In this document: piece after piece, positions 1 through 7,863 of the stretch
How positions within the stretch are numbered: position 1 is the stretch's first letter
How the letters are laid out: every line of letters begins with the position of its first letter
Notes under the pieces: generated by a model
What the model saw: only the letters and a program-made list of their open reading frames with translations
Database searches by the model: none
What the model was told of the DNA's origin: nothing
Source of the DNA: CATQGW01 sp965262235
Lineage (GTDB): Bacteria; Chloroflexota; Dehalococcoidia; Bin125
Assembly: GCA_965262235.1 (NCBI GenBank)
Contig: OZ253504.1
Span: 3,369,608 to 3,433,607, forward strand
Direction: 5' to 3'
Length of the DNA: 64,000 nt
Made by a program: the position numbers and the translations under genes

Positions 1-77
1 ACCTCGGAGGAGGAGACCTCCCCGGCGCGGATCGCATCCGCGATGGTGACAAGCGAGGAATAGGTGAGGTCGTCCAT
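1..77 (-). CDS. Amidase, N-terminal fragment (runs off window start)
   Basis: The reverse strand reads ATG at 77-75 followed by 25 open codons to the window edge, giving a start like MDDLTYSSL then IRAGEVSSSE. This pattern (LTxxS...IRxGEVSSxE) is typical of the extreme N-terminus of amidase-signature enzymes (GatA/AtzF-like), which hydrolyse C-N bonds with a Ser-cisSer-Lys triad. The catalytic region is outside the window, so substrate cannot be judged. It is divergent from the hydrolase gene starting at 149. Confidence 0.55.
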   Translation of the reverse strand, partial: MDDLTYSSLVTIADAIRAGEVSSSE

Positions 78-148
78 GTGTGGAGCTCCGTTTGCGGATT
101 GATGCGTACTGGCAAGCTAACGCGGCGGATAGGCTGCGCGTCGCGATC

Positions 149-784
149 ATGTCCCTCAAGATCATCGTTCCCTCGCGCGCCGGCCCGATTGACGCCATGT
201 GGTGCCAGCCCGAGGGGGTCGCGCGCGGGTCGGTGTTGTGCGTTGGCGGCTTCGACGGCGGGTTTGAGGGGCCGGCGAACGGGATCTTCGCGGCCTTGGC
301 CGACTTCCTGCCGGACATCGGGATTGGCGTGCTGCGGCTGGACTTCCGGATCAAAACGTCGCCGGGGCCGATTGATTCGGGGACGGATGATGTGTTGGCT
401 GGTCTGGAGTGGCTCGCGGAGCAGGAGGCTGCGCCTGTCGCGCTGATTGGGCACTCATATGGGGGCGCGATCGTGATCCGCGCGGGAGCGCGGTCGGAGC
501 ACGCCGGGTCGGTGGCGGCGCTGTCGACGCAGACGGCCGGGATTGAGCTGGAGGATCTCCAGCGTCTGCCGCCGCGACCGTTGCTGCTGGTGCATGGGGC
601 CGCGGATTGGCGTCTGCCGCCGCGGTTGTCGGAGTGGGTCTACTCGCAGGCGCTGGAGCCGAAGGCGCTGCAGATCCTGCCGGAAGCGACGCACTCGCTG
701 CGCCAGCGGCGCGACGAGCTGTGGGAGATTCTGACCGAGTGGGTGGAGGCGTCGCTGACCACGCATGACAGGCTGCAGGAATGA
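149..784 (+). CDS. Alpha/beta hydrolase
   Basis: A 211-residue single-domain alpha/beta hydrolase, probably cytoplasmic. The nucleophile elbow GHSYGG places Ser at residue 103, the acid is probably Asp153 in HGAADWRLP, and the base is His182 in ATHSL, giving a complete triad in the usual order. An in-frame GTG exists at 80, but the ATG at 149 (MSLKIIVPS) fits the start of the first beta strand better. No signal peptide is visible. The closest look is to small dienelactone-hydrolase or KANL3/Tex30-like hydrolases. Substrate is unknown. It converges on the crotonase gene, with a 13-bp gap. Confidence 0.75.
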   Translation: MSLKIIVPSRAGPIDAMWCQPEGVARGSVLCVGGFDGGFEGPANGIFAALADFLPDIGIGVLRLDFRIKTSPGPIDSGTDDVLAGLEWLAEQEAAPVALIGHSYGGAIVIRAGARSEHAGSVAALSTQTAGIELEDLQRLPPRPLLLVHGAADWRLPPRLSEWVYSQALEPKALQILPEATHSLRQRRDELWEILTEWVEASLTTHDRLQE

Positions 785-797
785 CGAGGCAGGCCTG

Positions 798-1583
798 CTA
801 ACGGCCCTGGAACTTGGCTTCGCGCTTCTCGGCGAAGGCGGTCGTGCCTTCGCGGGAGTCGGCGGTCTCCATGATTTCGGAGTAGAGACGGCTCTCGACG
901 GCCATGCCCTCGGCGAAGCCGCTGGGATTGAGTACGCCCTCGTAGGCGGCGCGCTTGGCGGCGCGGACAGCGAGCGGTGCGTTGGAGGCGATCTCCTCGG
1001 CCATCGCACGGGCCGCGGGCAGGAGCTCTTCAGGCGTGGTGACGGCGTTGGCGAGGCCGATGCGATGAGCTTCGTGGGCGTCGATGTGGTTGGCGCGCAT
1101 GAGGATTTCGAGCGCGACTCCGAAGGGGACGTAGCGGGCGAGTCGCTGGACCTGACCGCCGCCGGGCAGCAGGCCGCGTTTGGGCGCCATGCTGCCGATT
1201 CGCGCACCCTCGGCCATGATCCTGATGTCGCAGGCGAGGGCGAGCGCGAAGCCGCCGGCGAGGCACCAGCCGTTGATCGCGGCGATCACCGGTTTCGCTG
1301 TCGCACCGGGTCCCCAACTGCCGAGGCCTGCCGCGTCTGCGGCGCTGCGTTTGGCGCGGTCGCGCTCGTCGTCGTGGGCGGCGTCGCGGACCAGGTCGCG
1401 GCCGGAGCAGAAGGCGCGACCGGCGCCGGTGATGATCGCGACGTGGAGATCGTCATCGCCTTCGAACTCGCGCCAGAAGGCCTCGAGTTCGCGGCCCATT
1501 TCGGGTGAGATGGCGTTCATCCGCTCGGGGCGGTCGAGGGTGACGGTGGCGATCTTGCCGGAGTGGTCGATCAGCAGTGGCAT
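798..1583 (-). CDS. Enoyl-CoA hydratase/isomerase family (crotonase) protein
   Basis: 261 residues, the usual crotonase length. The oxyanion-hole segments are visible as GRAFCSGRDL near residue 60 and NGWCLAGGFALALACD near 105-120. The two glutamates used by classical enoyl-CoA hydratase are not at their usual places: the GGxCE-type position reads GGFALA, and the PE...GxxPGxGG segment reads PKRGLLPGGG. The protein therefore keeps the CoA-thioester fold but may catalyse another crotonase reaction (isomerase, hydrolase or other). ATG at 1583. Family assignment is firm, reaction is not. Confidence 0.85.
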   Translation of the reverse strand: MPLLIDHSGKIATVTLDRPERMNAISPEMGRELEAFWREFEGDDDLHVAIITGAGRAFCSGRDLVRDAAHDDERDRAKRSAADAAGLGSWGPGATAKPVIAAINGWCLAGGFALALACDIRIMAEGARIGSMAPKRGLLPGGGQVQRLARYVPFGVALEILMRANHIDAHEAHRIGLANAVTTPEELLPAARAMAEEIASNAPLAVRAAKRAAYEGVLNPSGFAEGMAVESRLYSEIMETADSREGTTAFAEKREAKFQGR

Positions 1584-1690
1584 GGTGCGATCATACGCGG
1601 ACGACGCGGGAGGGTCACCCGGGCGGGGCAGGCAGCGTTCCTCGGCTGGGGAGTCGTCGCGTCCTACGCCGAGTTGGAACTCGTGACGAA

Positions 1691-1716
1691 GGGCGCCCGA
1701 CGGCTGTCGGGCGCCC
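1691..1716 (-). terminator. Strong hairpin downstream of the binding-protein gene
   Basis: Perfect 10-bp arms (GGGCGCCCGA at 1691-1700 and its complement at 1707-1716) with a 6-nt loop. It lies about 60 bp after the stop of the leftward gene ending at 1779. There is no clear U-tract, so termination is inferred from position and stability only. Confidence 0.45.
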
Positions 1717-1778
1717 TCCTGCAGGCGAGGCCTCAGGCGCCGCGCCAGCGTTCGCGGGGCGGCTACCGCGGGCGCCCG

Positions 1779-3044
1779 CTACTCGTCGTTCGCCGCGCTA
1801 TCGGACGGAGGGTTGAAGCGCCGCGCGTTCGCGCTCAGGATGCTGATCCGGTCGATTGCCTCTTGCGGCGTCGAGAGGATCGGCGCCTCGAGCGTGATTT
1901 GCAGCTGGGGCTGGAAGCCCGCCGGGTCAACGCCGTAATCGGCGAGCAGGTTTCGATAGGCGGCGACCGCGGCGCGCAGGGCGCTGAGGACCAGCCAACT
2001 CTGGTGGTAGGGATTGGTGTTGACGGTGAACAGCAACTTGCCGTCGCGCAGCGCCTCGAGAGCGGCGATGTTGATATCGAACGTGGCGAGCACGGCGCTC
2101 GACGCTTCTGTATCGATCGCGGCGAGTGCGGCGAGACTGATCCGTGCGTTGAGGGTGATCACGCCGGCAACGGGAGTCTGGCCTGAGTCAGCGCGCAGCC
2201 GTCCCGCGATGGACGCCTGCGTTGCCGCCAGGTCGCTGACGCCGGTCTCGTTGACGGTGAACCGTTCAAGCTGGCCTGGGTAGCCGCTCTCGAAGCCGTT
2301 GCAGCGCTCCTCGAGGCCGATGTTCTCTTCTTCGTGGATGACGCAGAGCACGGTGCCGGTGATGCCGGCGTCGACGAACCGCTGTGCGGCCCGGCTGCCA
2401 AGCCGGTGCTCGTCGACGCTGACGTGGAACAGCGAGCCGACGCGCCTGAAGTCATCGCGGCCCGAGTTGAAGGACGCCACGACGACGCCGGCCTCCCTGG
2501 CTTCGGCGAGCGCGTCGGCGAGTGCGTCGGGCGCGGCGAGGGTGGTGGCGATGGCGCCGGCGCCGGCGGCGACGCAGTCGCGCACGAGCTGAGCCTGCCC
2601 GCTGGGCACGGGGTTGGCCACCACGCGGACGTCAATGCCGAGGCCGTCAACGCTCCAGCGCCTCGACGATGCGGCCCTGCGGACGGTGTTCCAGAACGCT
2701 TCGTCGCCGGGGTGTTCGTGGGTGACGAGGCACCAGAGCTCGTCTTCGGACTCGGCGACGGTCTCGGTGGCTGCCTGGTCGCTCTCGGTGGGAGCCAACG
2801 CGACGGCGCTGCTGCTGTGCCAGCGGCCCGGGGCGGCATCGGCAGGGAGGAAGCGGCTGTCGGGCAGGCTGCGTTCGCCCCATTCGCCGCCGGCGCTCTG
2901 TTGAATCGCGACTTCGACGCGACCGTCGTCGAGGCGTCGGGCCTGGACGCGCAGCTCGTCGTCGCCGCCGGCGGCCATTGCCAGGCCCAGCGTGATCGCG
3001 GCCACGACGAATCCGGCCACGAACGTCATGGTGGTCTTGAGCAT
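1779..3044 (-). CDS. Periplasmic sugar-type substrate-binding protein (RbsB-like)
   Basis: 421 residues. An N-terminal hydrophobic segment (residues about 5-25, ending AMAAGG) looks like a Sec signal peptide or anchor with no lipobox Cys. A short conserved-looking leader domain follows (DDELRVQARRLDDGRVEVAIQ, residues about 28-48). From residue about 105 onward is a Peripla_BP_4-type type I binding fold, with LWCLVTHEHPGDEAFW, a GAIATTLAAPDAL segment and the hinge-side stretch VAGVITLNARISLAAL. Such proteins deliver sugars or small signals to ABC permeases or receptors, but no permease or ATPase is adjacent. It therefore either pairs with a distant transporter or acts as a sensor component. 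Ligand unknown. Confidence 0.75.
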   Translation of the reverse strand: MLKTTMTFVAGFVVAAITLGLAMAAGGDDELRVQARRLDDGRVEVAIQQSAGGEWGERSLPDSRFLPADAAPGRWHSSSAVALAPTESDQAATETVAESEDELWCLVTHEHPGDEAFWNTVRRAASSRRWSVDGLGIDVRVVANPVPSGQAQLVRDCVAAGAGAIATTLAAPDALADALAEAREAGVVVASFNSGRDDFRRVGSLFHVSVDEHRLGSRAAQRFVDAGITGTVLCVIHEEENIGLEERCNGFESGYPGQLERFTVNETGVSDLAATQASIAGRLRADSGQTPVAGVITLNARISLAALAAIDTEASSAVLATFDINIAALEALRDGKLLFTVNTNPYHQSWLVLSALRAAVAAYRNLLADYGVDPAGFQPQLQITLEAPILSTPQEAIDRISILSANARRFNPPSDSAANDE

Positions 3045-3284
3045 TCGAGGTCCCCTTCGGATTTGAATACTGCCCGGTACGGCGGATACCTGGGAACGTT
3101 AGACCTATGTGCATCCGACATGCAGCACGCAAGCGCGGGGTGCTTGGGCGATCGGGTGGCGCCACGGCGTGGCGGTGACGGCAGAAGAACGATCGGCGCC
3201 GGCGACTGTCAGGCGTCGATTGTGCGGGCGATCGATCGGGAGCGGCGCCGCCGGTGGCGAACTCCTACTGGCGTGGGTTCGGGT

Positions 3285-3578
3285 TTAGCGGCGCGGCGCG
3301 TCTGAGCCACCGGCGACGGCGGGGACGATGCTGACTTCGTCGCCGTCGCCGATCGCAGTGGCCATGCCCTCGAGGAAGCGGATGTCCTCGCCGTTGACGA
3401 AGACGTTGACGAAGCGGCGCAGCTCGCCGCCGTCGTCGACGAGACGCTCGCCCATCCCGGGGTACTGGCGCTCGAGCTCGACGACGAGGTCGCCGAGCGA
3501 TCCGGGTGCCCCGTCCACCACATCCTGGTCGCCGGTGAGGCCGCGCAGCGGCGTCGGGATTCGCACAACGATGCTCAT
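3285..3578 (-). CDS. MoaD/ThiS-family ubiquitin-like sulfur-carrier protein
   Basis: 97 residues with the beta-grasp pattern of MoaD/CysO/SAMP proteins, including RFVNVFVNGEDIRFLEG and DGDEVSIVPAVAGG. The hallmark C-terminal Gly-Gly is present but is not terminal: six residues (SDAPRR) follow before TAA. In this family the free GG is adenylated and thiocarboxylated by a MoeB/E1-like enzyme, so the tail would need proteolytic removal (for example by a JAMM/Mec-type protease) or the protein may work differently. It could serve molybdopterin, cysteine or tRNA thiolation. Nothing adjacent decides between these. Confidence 0.8.
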   Translation of the reverse strand: MSIVVRIPTPLRGLTGDQDVVDGAPGSLGDLVVELERQYPGMGERLVDDGGELRRFVNVFVNGEDIRFLEGMATAIGDGDEVSIVPAVAGGSDAPRR

Positions 3579-3670
3579 CTGGCCCAGCTCAACTCTCCGC
3601 GTCTGGCTGCGTCTGTCTCGTGCCGTCCTGTGCCCGCCCTGTTGAGGCGCTCCAGCGAGCCTATCGCGTC

Positions 3671-3708
3671 GCTGGGTTTAGGCGGGGTTTAGGCGGGGTT
3701 TGGGCGGG
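3671..3708. repeat. Short tandem repeat, GGTTTAGGCGGG-like
   Basis: Three adjacent near-identical 12-bp units (GGTTTAGGCGGG, the last with a TTTGGG variant) lie between the MoaD-like and zinc-ribbon genes, ending at the stop of the latter. Function unknown. Confidence 0.6.
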
Positions 3709-3975
3709 CTACGCCTCGTCCTTGGGATCGTCGGCCTCCCAGAGTTCCTGGCAGACGTGACAGACGAGGGCTGAGATGACCTCAGTGCCCTCTTCGACCA
3801 TCTCGTATTCAAGCTCGCACTCCTGGCCGCACTCGGGGCAGAGCGGGCGGAGGGCGTAGTCGAACTCGCCGCTGGTCAGGGAGCTGCGGTGCAGCAGCGT
3901 GTCGATATCGACCCACTCCTCGAAGGGGAGGGTGTGGACCTTGTAGCTGGCGAGGTCTCCGGGGGTGGCGCTCAC
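3709..3975 (-). CDS. Small zinc-ribbon protein
   Basis: 88 residues, not recognised as a named family. Two cysteine knuckles are visible, CPECGQEC near residues 46-53 and CHVC near 72-75, separated by about 20 residues rich in acidic side chains (ELEYEMVEEGTEV). This is a classic four-Cys zinc ribbon. No membrane segment. It belongs to a run of small leftward genes (MoaD-like, this one, 4025-4288, peroxiredoxin). A role as a small nucleic-acid or protein-binding ribbon is inference only. Confidence 0.65.
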   Translation of the reverse strand: MSATPGDLASYKVHTLPFEEWVDIDTLLHRSSLTSGEFDYALRPLCPECGQECELEYEMVEEGTEVISALVCHVCQELWEADDPKDEA

Positions 3976-4024
3976 TGCGGCAGTCTATCGCGCGGCTGCG
4001 CGAGCGCAGTCGGGCGGCGCCGGG

Positions 4025-4288
4025 CTAGCGATGGCGGGCACGGTGGCCGCGCATCGAGCTGAGCGCCTGTTCGATGTCGCTCTCGCTGCTCTCGGAGACG
4101 GGCTCGTGGCCGCGCCGACCGCGGCCGCCGAAGATGTCTGAATTGTTGGTCCGCTCGAGATCGGGGAATGAGTTCGCGAAGCGGCGGCACTCGCCGCACT
4201 TCTGGCATTCGCCGGGGCTCGTGGACCCGTTCGGTGTGGCGAGCACCCAGTTATGCGCGCAGTGTCCCTCGGAGACTTGCGTAACCAT
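4025..4288 (-). CDS. Small conserved zinc-finger protein
   Basis: 87 residues. The N-terminal half has the pattern CAHNWVLATPNGSTSPGEC then QKCGECRRFANSF, in which Cys/His and CxxC pairs could bind zinc. The layout C-x-H-x-W-x6-PNG-x3-GxCxxCG is one I associate with small uncharacterised proteins common in Chloroflexota. The C-terminal half (residues about 50-87) is polar and likely disordered. A GGGAG ribosome-binding site precedes the ATG at 4288. Function unknown. Confidence 0.65.
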   Translation of the reverse strand: MVTQVSEGHCAHNWVLATPNGSTSPGECQKCGECRRFANSFPDLERTNNSDIFGGRGRRGHEPVSESSESDIEQALSSMRGHRARHR

Positions 4289-4452
4289 GGGTCGACTCCC
4301 GGAGGAGCCCGTGCGCCGCCACGGCGCTAAGCGGTCCAGCTCTGTATAGCTGCAGAACGGTCGCTGCGCGGGTTATTGTCGAGCACCGGCCGAGCGGTTG
4401 CAACGTTCTTTACAGCGTGTTTACCGGGTGTCTAGTGGATGCCTGGCGACAT

Positions 4453-4920
4453 CTACGACGCGGCTTCAGCGAGCGCCTGGACGTGTTTGAGCGAATCTTC
4501 GGCGTGCAGCGCGAAGTCGCGCGGGGCGTCGACGATGTGGCGGACGATGCCTTCGGCGTCGATCACGTAGGTCGTGCGGGCGGTGATCCCACGCTCTTCA
4601 TTGAAGATGCCCCAGACCTTGCCGGTGCGGGCGAAGGGGAAGTCGCCGAGCAGCGGGAAGCTGAGGCCGAGCTCGCGTGCGTAGGCTCCGGCGGCGAAGG
4701 GTGAATCGACACTGACGCCCAGGACCTGGGCTCCAGCCGCCTCGAACTCGTCATGGAGTTCCTGGAAGCGGCTCAGTTCGTTCGTTCAACCACCGGTGAA
4801 GGCGAGCACGTACCAGGCGACGACGACGGTCCGGCCGCGGTACTCGCTGAGCTGATGCTCGCGGCGGTCGCCGTCCATCAGCGTGAAATCGGGGGCCTGT
4901 TGTCCAACTTCCACGGCCAT
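4453..4920 (-). CDS. Peroxiredoxin with selenocysteine at the peroxidatic position (TGA read through)
   Basis: 155 residues if the in-frame TGA at 4788-4786 is read as selenocysteine. Before it the protein reads MAVEVGQQAPDFTL...TVVVAWYVLAFTGG, and after it TNELSRFQELHDEFEAAG, GVSVDSPFAAGAY and ARTTYVIDAEG. That is a complete AhpE/BCP-type peroxiredoxin in one frame, ending at TAG 4455-4453. U45 occupies the place of the peroxidatic Cys in the TxxC motif (T42-G-G-U45), and the conserved Arg of the active site is present in ARTTYVID. These enzymes reduce peroxides using thioredoxin or a similar donor. No resolving Cys is seen, so a 1-Cys (1-Sec) mechanism is likely. Start chosen at ATG 4920 with GGGAG upstream. 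A sequencing error or nonsense mutation is possible but less likely given two further cases in this window. Confidence 0.85.
4736..4772 (-). promoter_or_regulatory. Candidate SECIS stem-loop in the peroxiredoxin gene
   Basis: On the coding strand, 30 nt after the TGA, GAACUC (4761-4756) pairs perfectly with GAGUUC (4749-4744) around the loop CAUGAC. An outer stem GCCGC (4772-4768)/GCGGC (4740-4736) encloses it. The loop distance fits the roughly 16-37 nt window of bacterial SECIS elements, but the loop has only one G. Alternative pairings exist, so this is the weakest of the three. Confidence 0.4.
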
Positions 4921-5057
4921 GCGCCGCTCCCTTCGGTGCGGCGCGGGCGCGCCGCCGGGTCCTGCGGCCTGCATGGTACGCCTCCGCGGGAAGGTGCATG
5001 GGGCCGCATCGGGCGGCGCAACCAGGTGTCGGGAGGAGTGGATATAGACTCTGGGGT

Positions 5058-5597
5058 ATGACTTCCTCCGCCGAATGGGACCTCGGCGCTGCCACCGCGC
5101 TCGAAGCTGAAGCGATCGGAGAGCCCGGTCAGCGTCGGTTCCGGCTGCGCGTGACCGCGGGAGACGTGACGGCTGCGATCTGGTGCGAGAAGGAGCAGGT
5201 GAACTCGCTGGCCACCGCGGTCCAGCAGATTCTCGCGCGGCACCGGCGCGACGAGGAACGACGGCGTCCGATCGCGCTGGACCTGATCGGCTTCCCGCTG
5301 ACGCCGACGCACGAGTTCCAGGCCGGGCGCATTGCGCTCGGCTACGACGAGGATGCGCACACCCTGACGCTCTACGCGACGGATATCGACGCGCAGAGCG
5401 ATCGTCCGACGCTGCGCGTCGACTTCAGTCGCGAGATCGCGCGCGCCTTCACGGTCCAGGCCGAGCTGGCTGTGGCCGGTGGACGGCCCTCGTGTCCGCT
5501 GTGTAAGCAGCCGTTGGAGGGCGACGCGCATCTCTGTCCGCAGACCAACGGGCATGGCGAAAGCTCGCTGGCAGGCATCGGCCCACCGGAGTTCTGA
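5058..5597 (+). CDS. DUF3090 family protein
   Basis: About 179 residues. The central part (RRFRLRVTAGDVTAAIWCEKEQVNSLATAVQQIL, residues roughly 28-60, then RIALGYDEDAHTLTL) and the C-terminal ribbon CPLCKQPL...HLCPQTNGH match the DUF3090 family known mainly from Actinobacteria and Chloroflexota. The C-terminal CxxC...C pattern may bind metal. An in-frame ATG at 4998 would add 20 residues, but the ATG at 5058 matches the usual family start better. Divergent from the peroxiredoxin gene and directly upstream of the MFS gene, whose frame overlaps this stop codon. Biochemical function unknown. Confidence 0.75.
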   Translation: MTSSAEWDLGAATALEAEAIGEPGQRRFRLRVTAGDVTAAIWCEKEQVNSLATAVQQILARHRRDEERRRPIALDLIGFPLTPTHEFQAGRIALGYDEDAHTLTLYATDIDAQSDRPTLRVDFSREIARAFTVQAELAVAGGRPSCPLCKQPLEGDAHLCPQTNGHGESSLAGIGPPEF

Positions 5598-6904
5598 CCG
5601 TTTCCGCGCGCACGCCGCTCACGCACGCCGCCTGGACCGCGCGCTCAGCCCCCCAGAGGATTGTCAACGGCGTCATCGACGCGGCGCTGCTGCTGGGCGG
5701 CCCACGGCGGCCGCTCTGGACGCCGCAGTATCTGTTCACGCTGGCGGGCACGTTCAGCTTCTTCGCCTGTTTCTTCTACCTGACCACCACGCTGCCGGCC
5801 GAGCTTGGCGACCGCGGCGCGGGCGTCTTCGAGGTCAGCGTGATCGTGGGCGGCTACGCCGTGATCCCGATCCTGCTGCGCCCGTTCGTGGGGCGCTGGA
5901 GCGATGCAGGCCGGCGGATTCGGCTGATGCGGATCGGCCTGCTCTCCTTCGCGGTTTCGTTCGCGCTGATGATCTTCACCGAATCGATCTGGGTGTTCTT
6001 TGCGCTGCGTTGCGTGCAGGGCATCGGGATGGCCGCCTACCCGACGGCGGCCGGCTCGTTTATCGCGGAGATCGTGCCGCCGCGCCGGCGCGGCGAGGGG
6101 CTGGGCTTCTTCGGGTTGGCGACCAGCGGGTCGCAGATGATCACGCCGCTGGTCGGCGGGCTGGTGGTGGCTCACTTTGGCGGCTTCGATGCGGTGCTGG
6201 TGCTCGGCGTTGCGACGGCTGGTCTGGCGCTCGCGCTGACGGTGCTGCAGCGGGAGCCGACCCACTCGGGCCACCCGGCGCCGCCGATGAGCCTGCGCGC
6301 GCTGGTGCCGCCGGCGGCGGTCTTTCCGATGCTGGTCTTCCTGAGCATCACGCTGACGTTCAGCGCGGCGGCCACCTTCCTGCCCGCCTTCGAGGACGCC
6401 GACCCCAATCGAGACCTCGGAGGCGTGACGGGGTTGGGGCTGTTCTTCGTGTTTGGCGGGGCGGCCGCGATGATCACGCGGCCGATTGCGGGGCGGATCT
6501 CCGACCGGTTGGGGCGCGTGCCGGTGATCATTCCGGGGCTGATCGCGACGATCGCCGGGCTGGTGGTGCTGACGCAGGCGCAGGTACCGGAGATGCTCTG
6601 GATCGCCGGAGCGCTGACCGGGGTCGGGATGGGCGGCGCTCATACGGGGCTGCTGGCGCTGGCGGTTGACCGCGTGGCGCCGACTCAGCGCGGCGGCGCG
6701 ACCGCGACGTTCCAGCTCGCCTGGGATATCGGCGGGTTTGTCGGTGGCGGGCCCGTGTTGGGGCTGGTGGGCGGCGTGCTCTCGGTCGAGATGGTGTTCT
6801 GGGCGGCGGCGGTCGCCGCTGTGGTCGCGTTGGGCGCGTTGCTGGTTGGCCGGGCGATGGGCTGGACGCGCCCGCACGCATCGTTCGTGGACGCGAGCAC
6901 GTAG
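5594..6904 (+). CDS. MFS transporter, probable non-canonical start
   Basis: A major facilitator protein of about 12 membrane segments. Segments include YLFTLAGTFSFFACFFYL (TM1), VGGYAVIPILLRPFVGRWSD with the motif-A-like RWSDAGRR loop, and GRISDRLGRVPVI after TM8. The first GTG in frame is at 5840, but TM1 and its leader lie upstream in an open frame that has no ATG, GTG or TTG back to a TAA near 5513. A CTG at 5594-5596 overlaps the stop of the DUF3090 gene (CTGA) and is proposed here as a coupled non-canonical start, although ATT or another CTG is possible. Substrate unknown; the fold resembles drug or metabolite efflux permeases. The fold is certain, the start is not. Confidence 0.75.
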   Translation: MTVSARTPLTHAAWTARSAPQRIVNGVIDAALLLGGPRRPLWTPQYLFTLAGTFSFFACFFYLTTTLPAELGDRGAGVFEVSVIVGGYAVIPILLRPFVGRWSDAGRRIRLMRIGLLSFAVSFALMIFTESIWVFFALRCVQGIGMAAYPTAAGSFIAEIVPPRRRGEGLGFFGLATSGSQMITPLVGGLVVAHFGGFDAVLVLGVATAGLALALTVLQREPTHSGHPAPPMSLRALVPPAAVFPMLVFLSITLTFSAAATFLPAFEDADPNRDLGGVTGLGLFFVFGGAAAMITRPIAGRISDRLGRVPVIIPGLIATIAGLVVLTQAQVPEMLWIAGALTGVGMGGAHTGLLALAVDRVAPTQRGGATATFQLAWDIGGFVGGGPVLGLVGGVLSVEMVFWAAAVAAVVALGALLVGRAMGWTRPHASFVDAST

Positions 6905-6912
6905 CCGGCGCC

Positions 6913-7422
6913 ATGTCTCGATCGCCAGATCCTGGATCGGAGTTCGACACTCGGGGCGGTCGCACGGAGCTGCGCGAGCTCGCCCGCGAGGAGCAGCGCG
7001 AGCCGCTTGATCGGCGCCGGATCGCCGTGGCGTTCGCGGCCGGCGTGGTGTTCGTGCTGGCGATCGGCTTCGCGACCGACCTGTTTCAGACGGGCCCGAC
7101 GCGGGCCGATGTGGACGGCGCGTATCAGCGCGGCGCGGAGCGTGGCGCGAGCGTGGTTGAGTCGGACTGGCAGGACGAACTCGTGCGCCGCGAGCGGATC
7201 GGCTTTGCCCGCGGGCGCAGCGAGGCGTCGACGCTGACCGCGGACGAGATTGCCCGTTTTCGTTACGGGTTCACCTACGAGGCCGCGTACGACCTGGCGC
7301 TACAGCTGGCCGAGCGGGGGCTGACCGAATCCTGGGACGCGGGCTGGTGGAAGGGCTATCGCACCGCGTGGGAGCAGGTGCGAGGAGCGCCGCCGAGCGG
7401 TCCGGTTGAGGGGCCGCCATGA
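6913..7422 (+). CDS. Single-pass membrane-anchored protein, unknown function
   Basis: 169 residues. A charged cytoplasmic N-terminus (residues 1-37, many Arg/Glu) precedes one membrane segment (about 38-55, VAFAAGVVFVLAIGFATDL). A mostly helical exterior domain rich in Arg, Glu and aromatics follows. The stretch FQTGPTRADVDGAYQRG after the membrane segment resembles FDRGPTQQDVVASREAGY in the next gene, so the two appear to be diverged paralogues. Stop and next start overlap as ATGA. Not recognised. Confidence 0.6.
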   Translation: MSRSPDPGSEFDTRGGRTELRELAREEQREPLDRRRIAVAFAAGVVFVLAIGFATDLFQTGPTRADVDGAYQRGAERGASVVESDWQDELVRRERIGFARGRSEASTLTADEIARFRYGFTYEAAYDLALQLAERGLTESWDAGWWKGYRTAWEQVRGAPPSGPVEGPP

Positions 7423-7829
7423 ACCGGAATGTCGCCCTCGTGATTGCGTTCATCGTCGGCGCGCTCGCAATGGGGCTGGCCGGAAGCCTGAGCGGCGTGT
7501 TCGACCGCGGGCCAACGCAGCAGGACGTGGTCGCGAGCCGCGAGGCCGGCTACGCCGCGGCGGAGGAGGCGACGGCCCAACGGATGCAGCTGGAAGCCGA
7601 CCGCAAGGAGTCGGAGGGCTACCAGCGCGGGCTGTTGGCGACTGAGGCCGCGCCGCTGCTCGACTATCTGCCCAACCCGTCGGGTCTGATCGCCGGCGCC
7701 ATCGCGGGGCGGGAGGACCTCGACGAAGGGTATGCGCAGCTCACCCAGGACGCGTGGGACGACGGCTGGGTAGTGGGGTACGACGTCGGGATTCACCATG
7801 CGTGGTTTGATCTGGGCGGGGGACGTTAA
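7419..7829 (+). CDS. Single-pass membrane-anchored protein, paralogue of the preceding gene
   Basis: 136 residues. The N-terminal membrane segment (about residues 5-25, LVIAFIVGALAMGLAGSL) is followed by FDRGPTQQDV, matching the preceding protein after its membrane helix. A helical region rich in Ala, Glu and Gln follows, ending in WDDGWVVGYDVGIHHAW. The upstream protein carries a similar SWDAGWWKGYRTAW near its end. The ATG overlaps the upstream stop by 4 bp, indicating coupled translation. Function unknown; a membrane heteromer is plausible. Confidence 0.6.
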   Translation: MNRNVALVIAFIVGALAMGLAGSLSGVFDRGPTQQDVVASREAGYAAAEEATAQRMQLEADRKESEGYQRGLLATEAAPLLDYLPNPSGLIAGAIAGREDLDEGYAQLTQDAWDDGWVVGYDVGIHHAWFDLGGGR

Positions 7830-7863
7830 CAAGCTGCTGAAAGAGTCCGCCGGTTGGCGCTCG

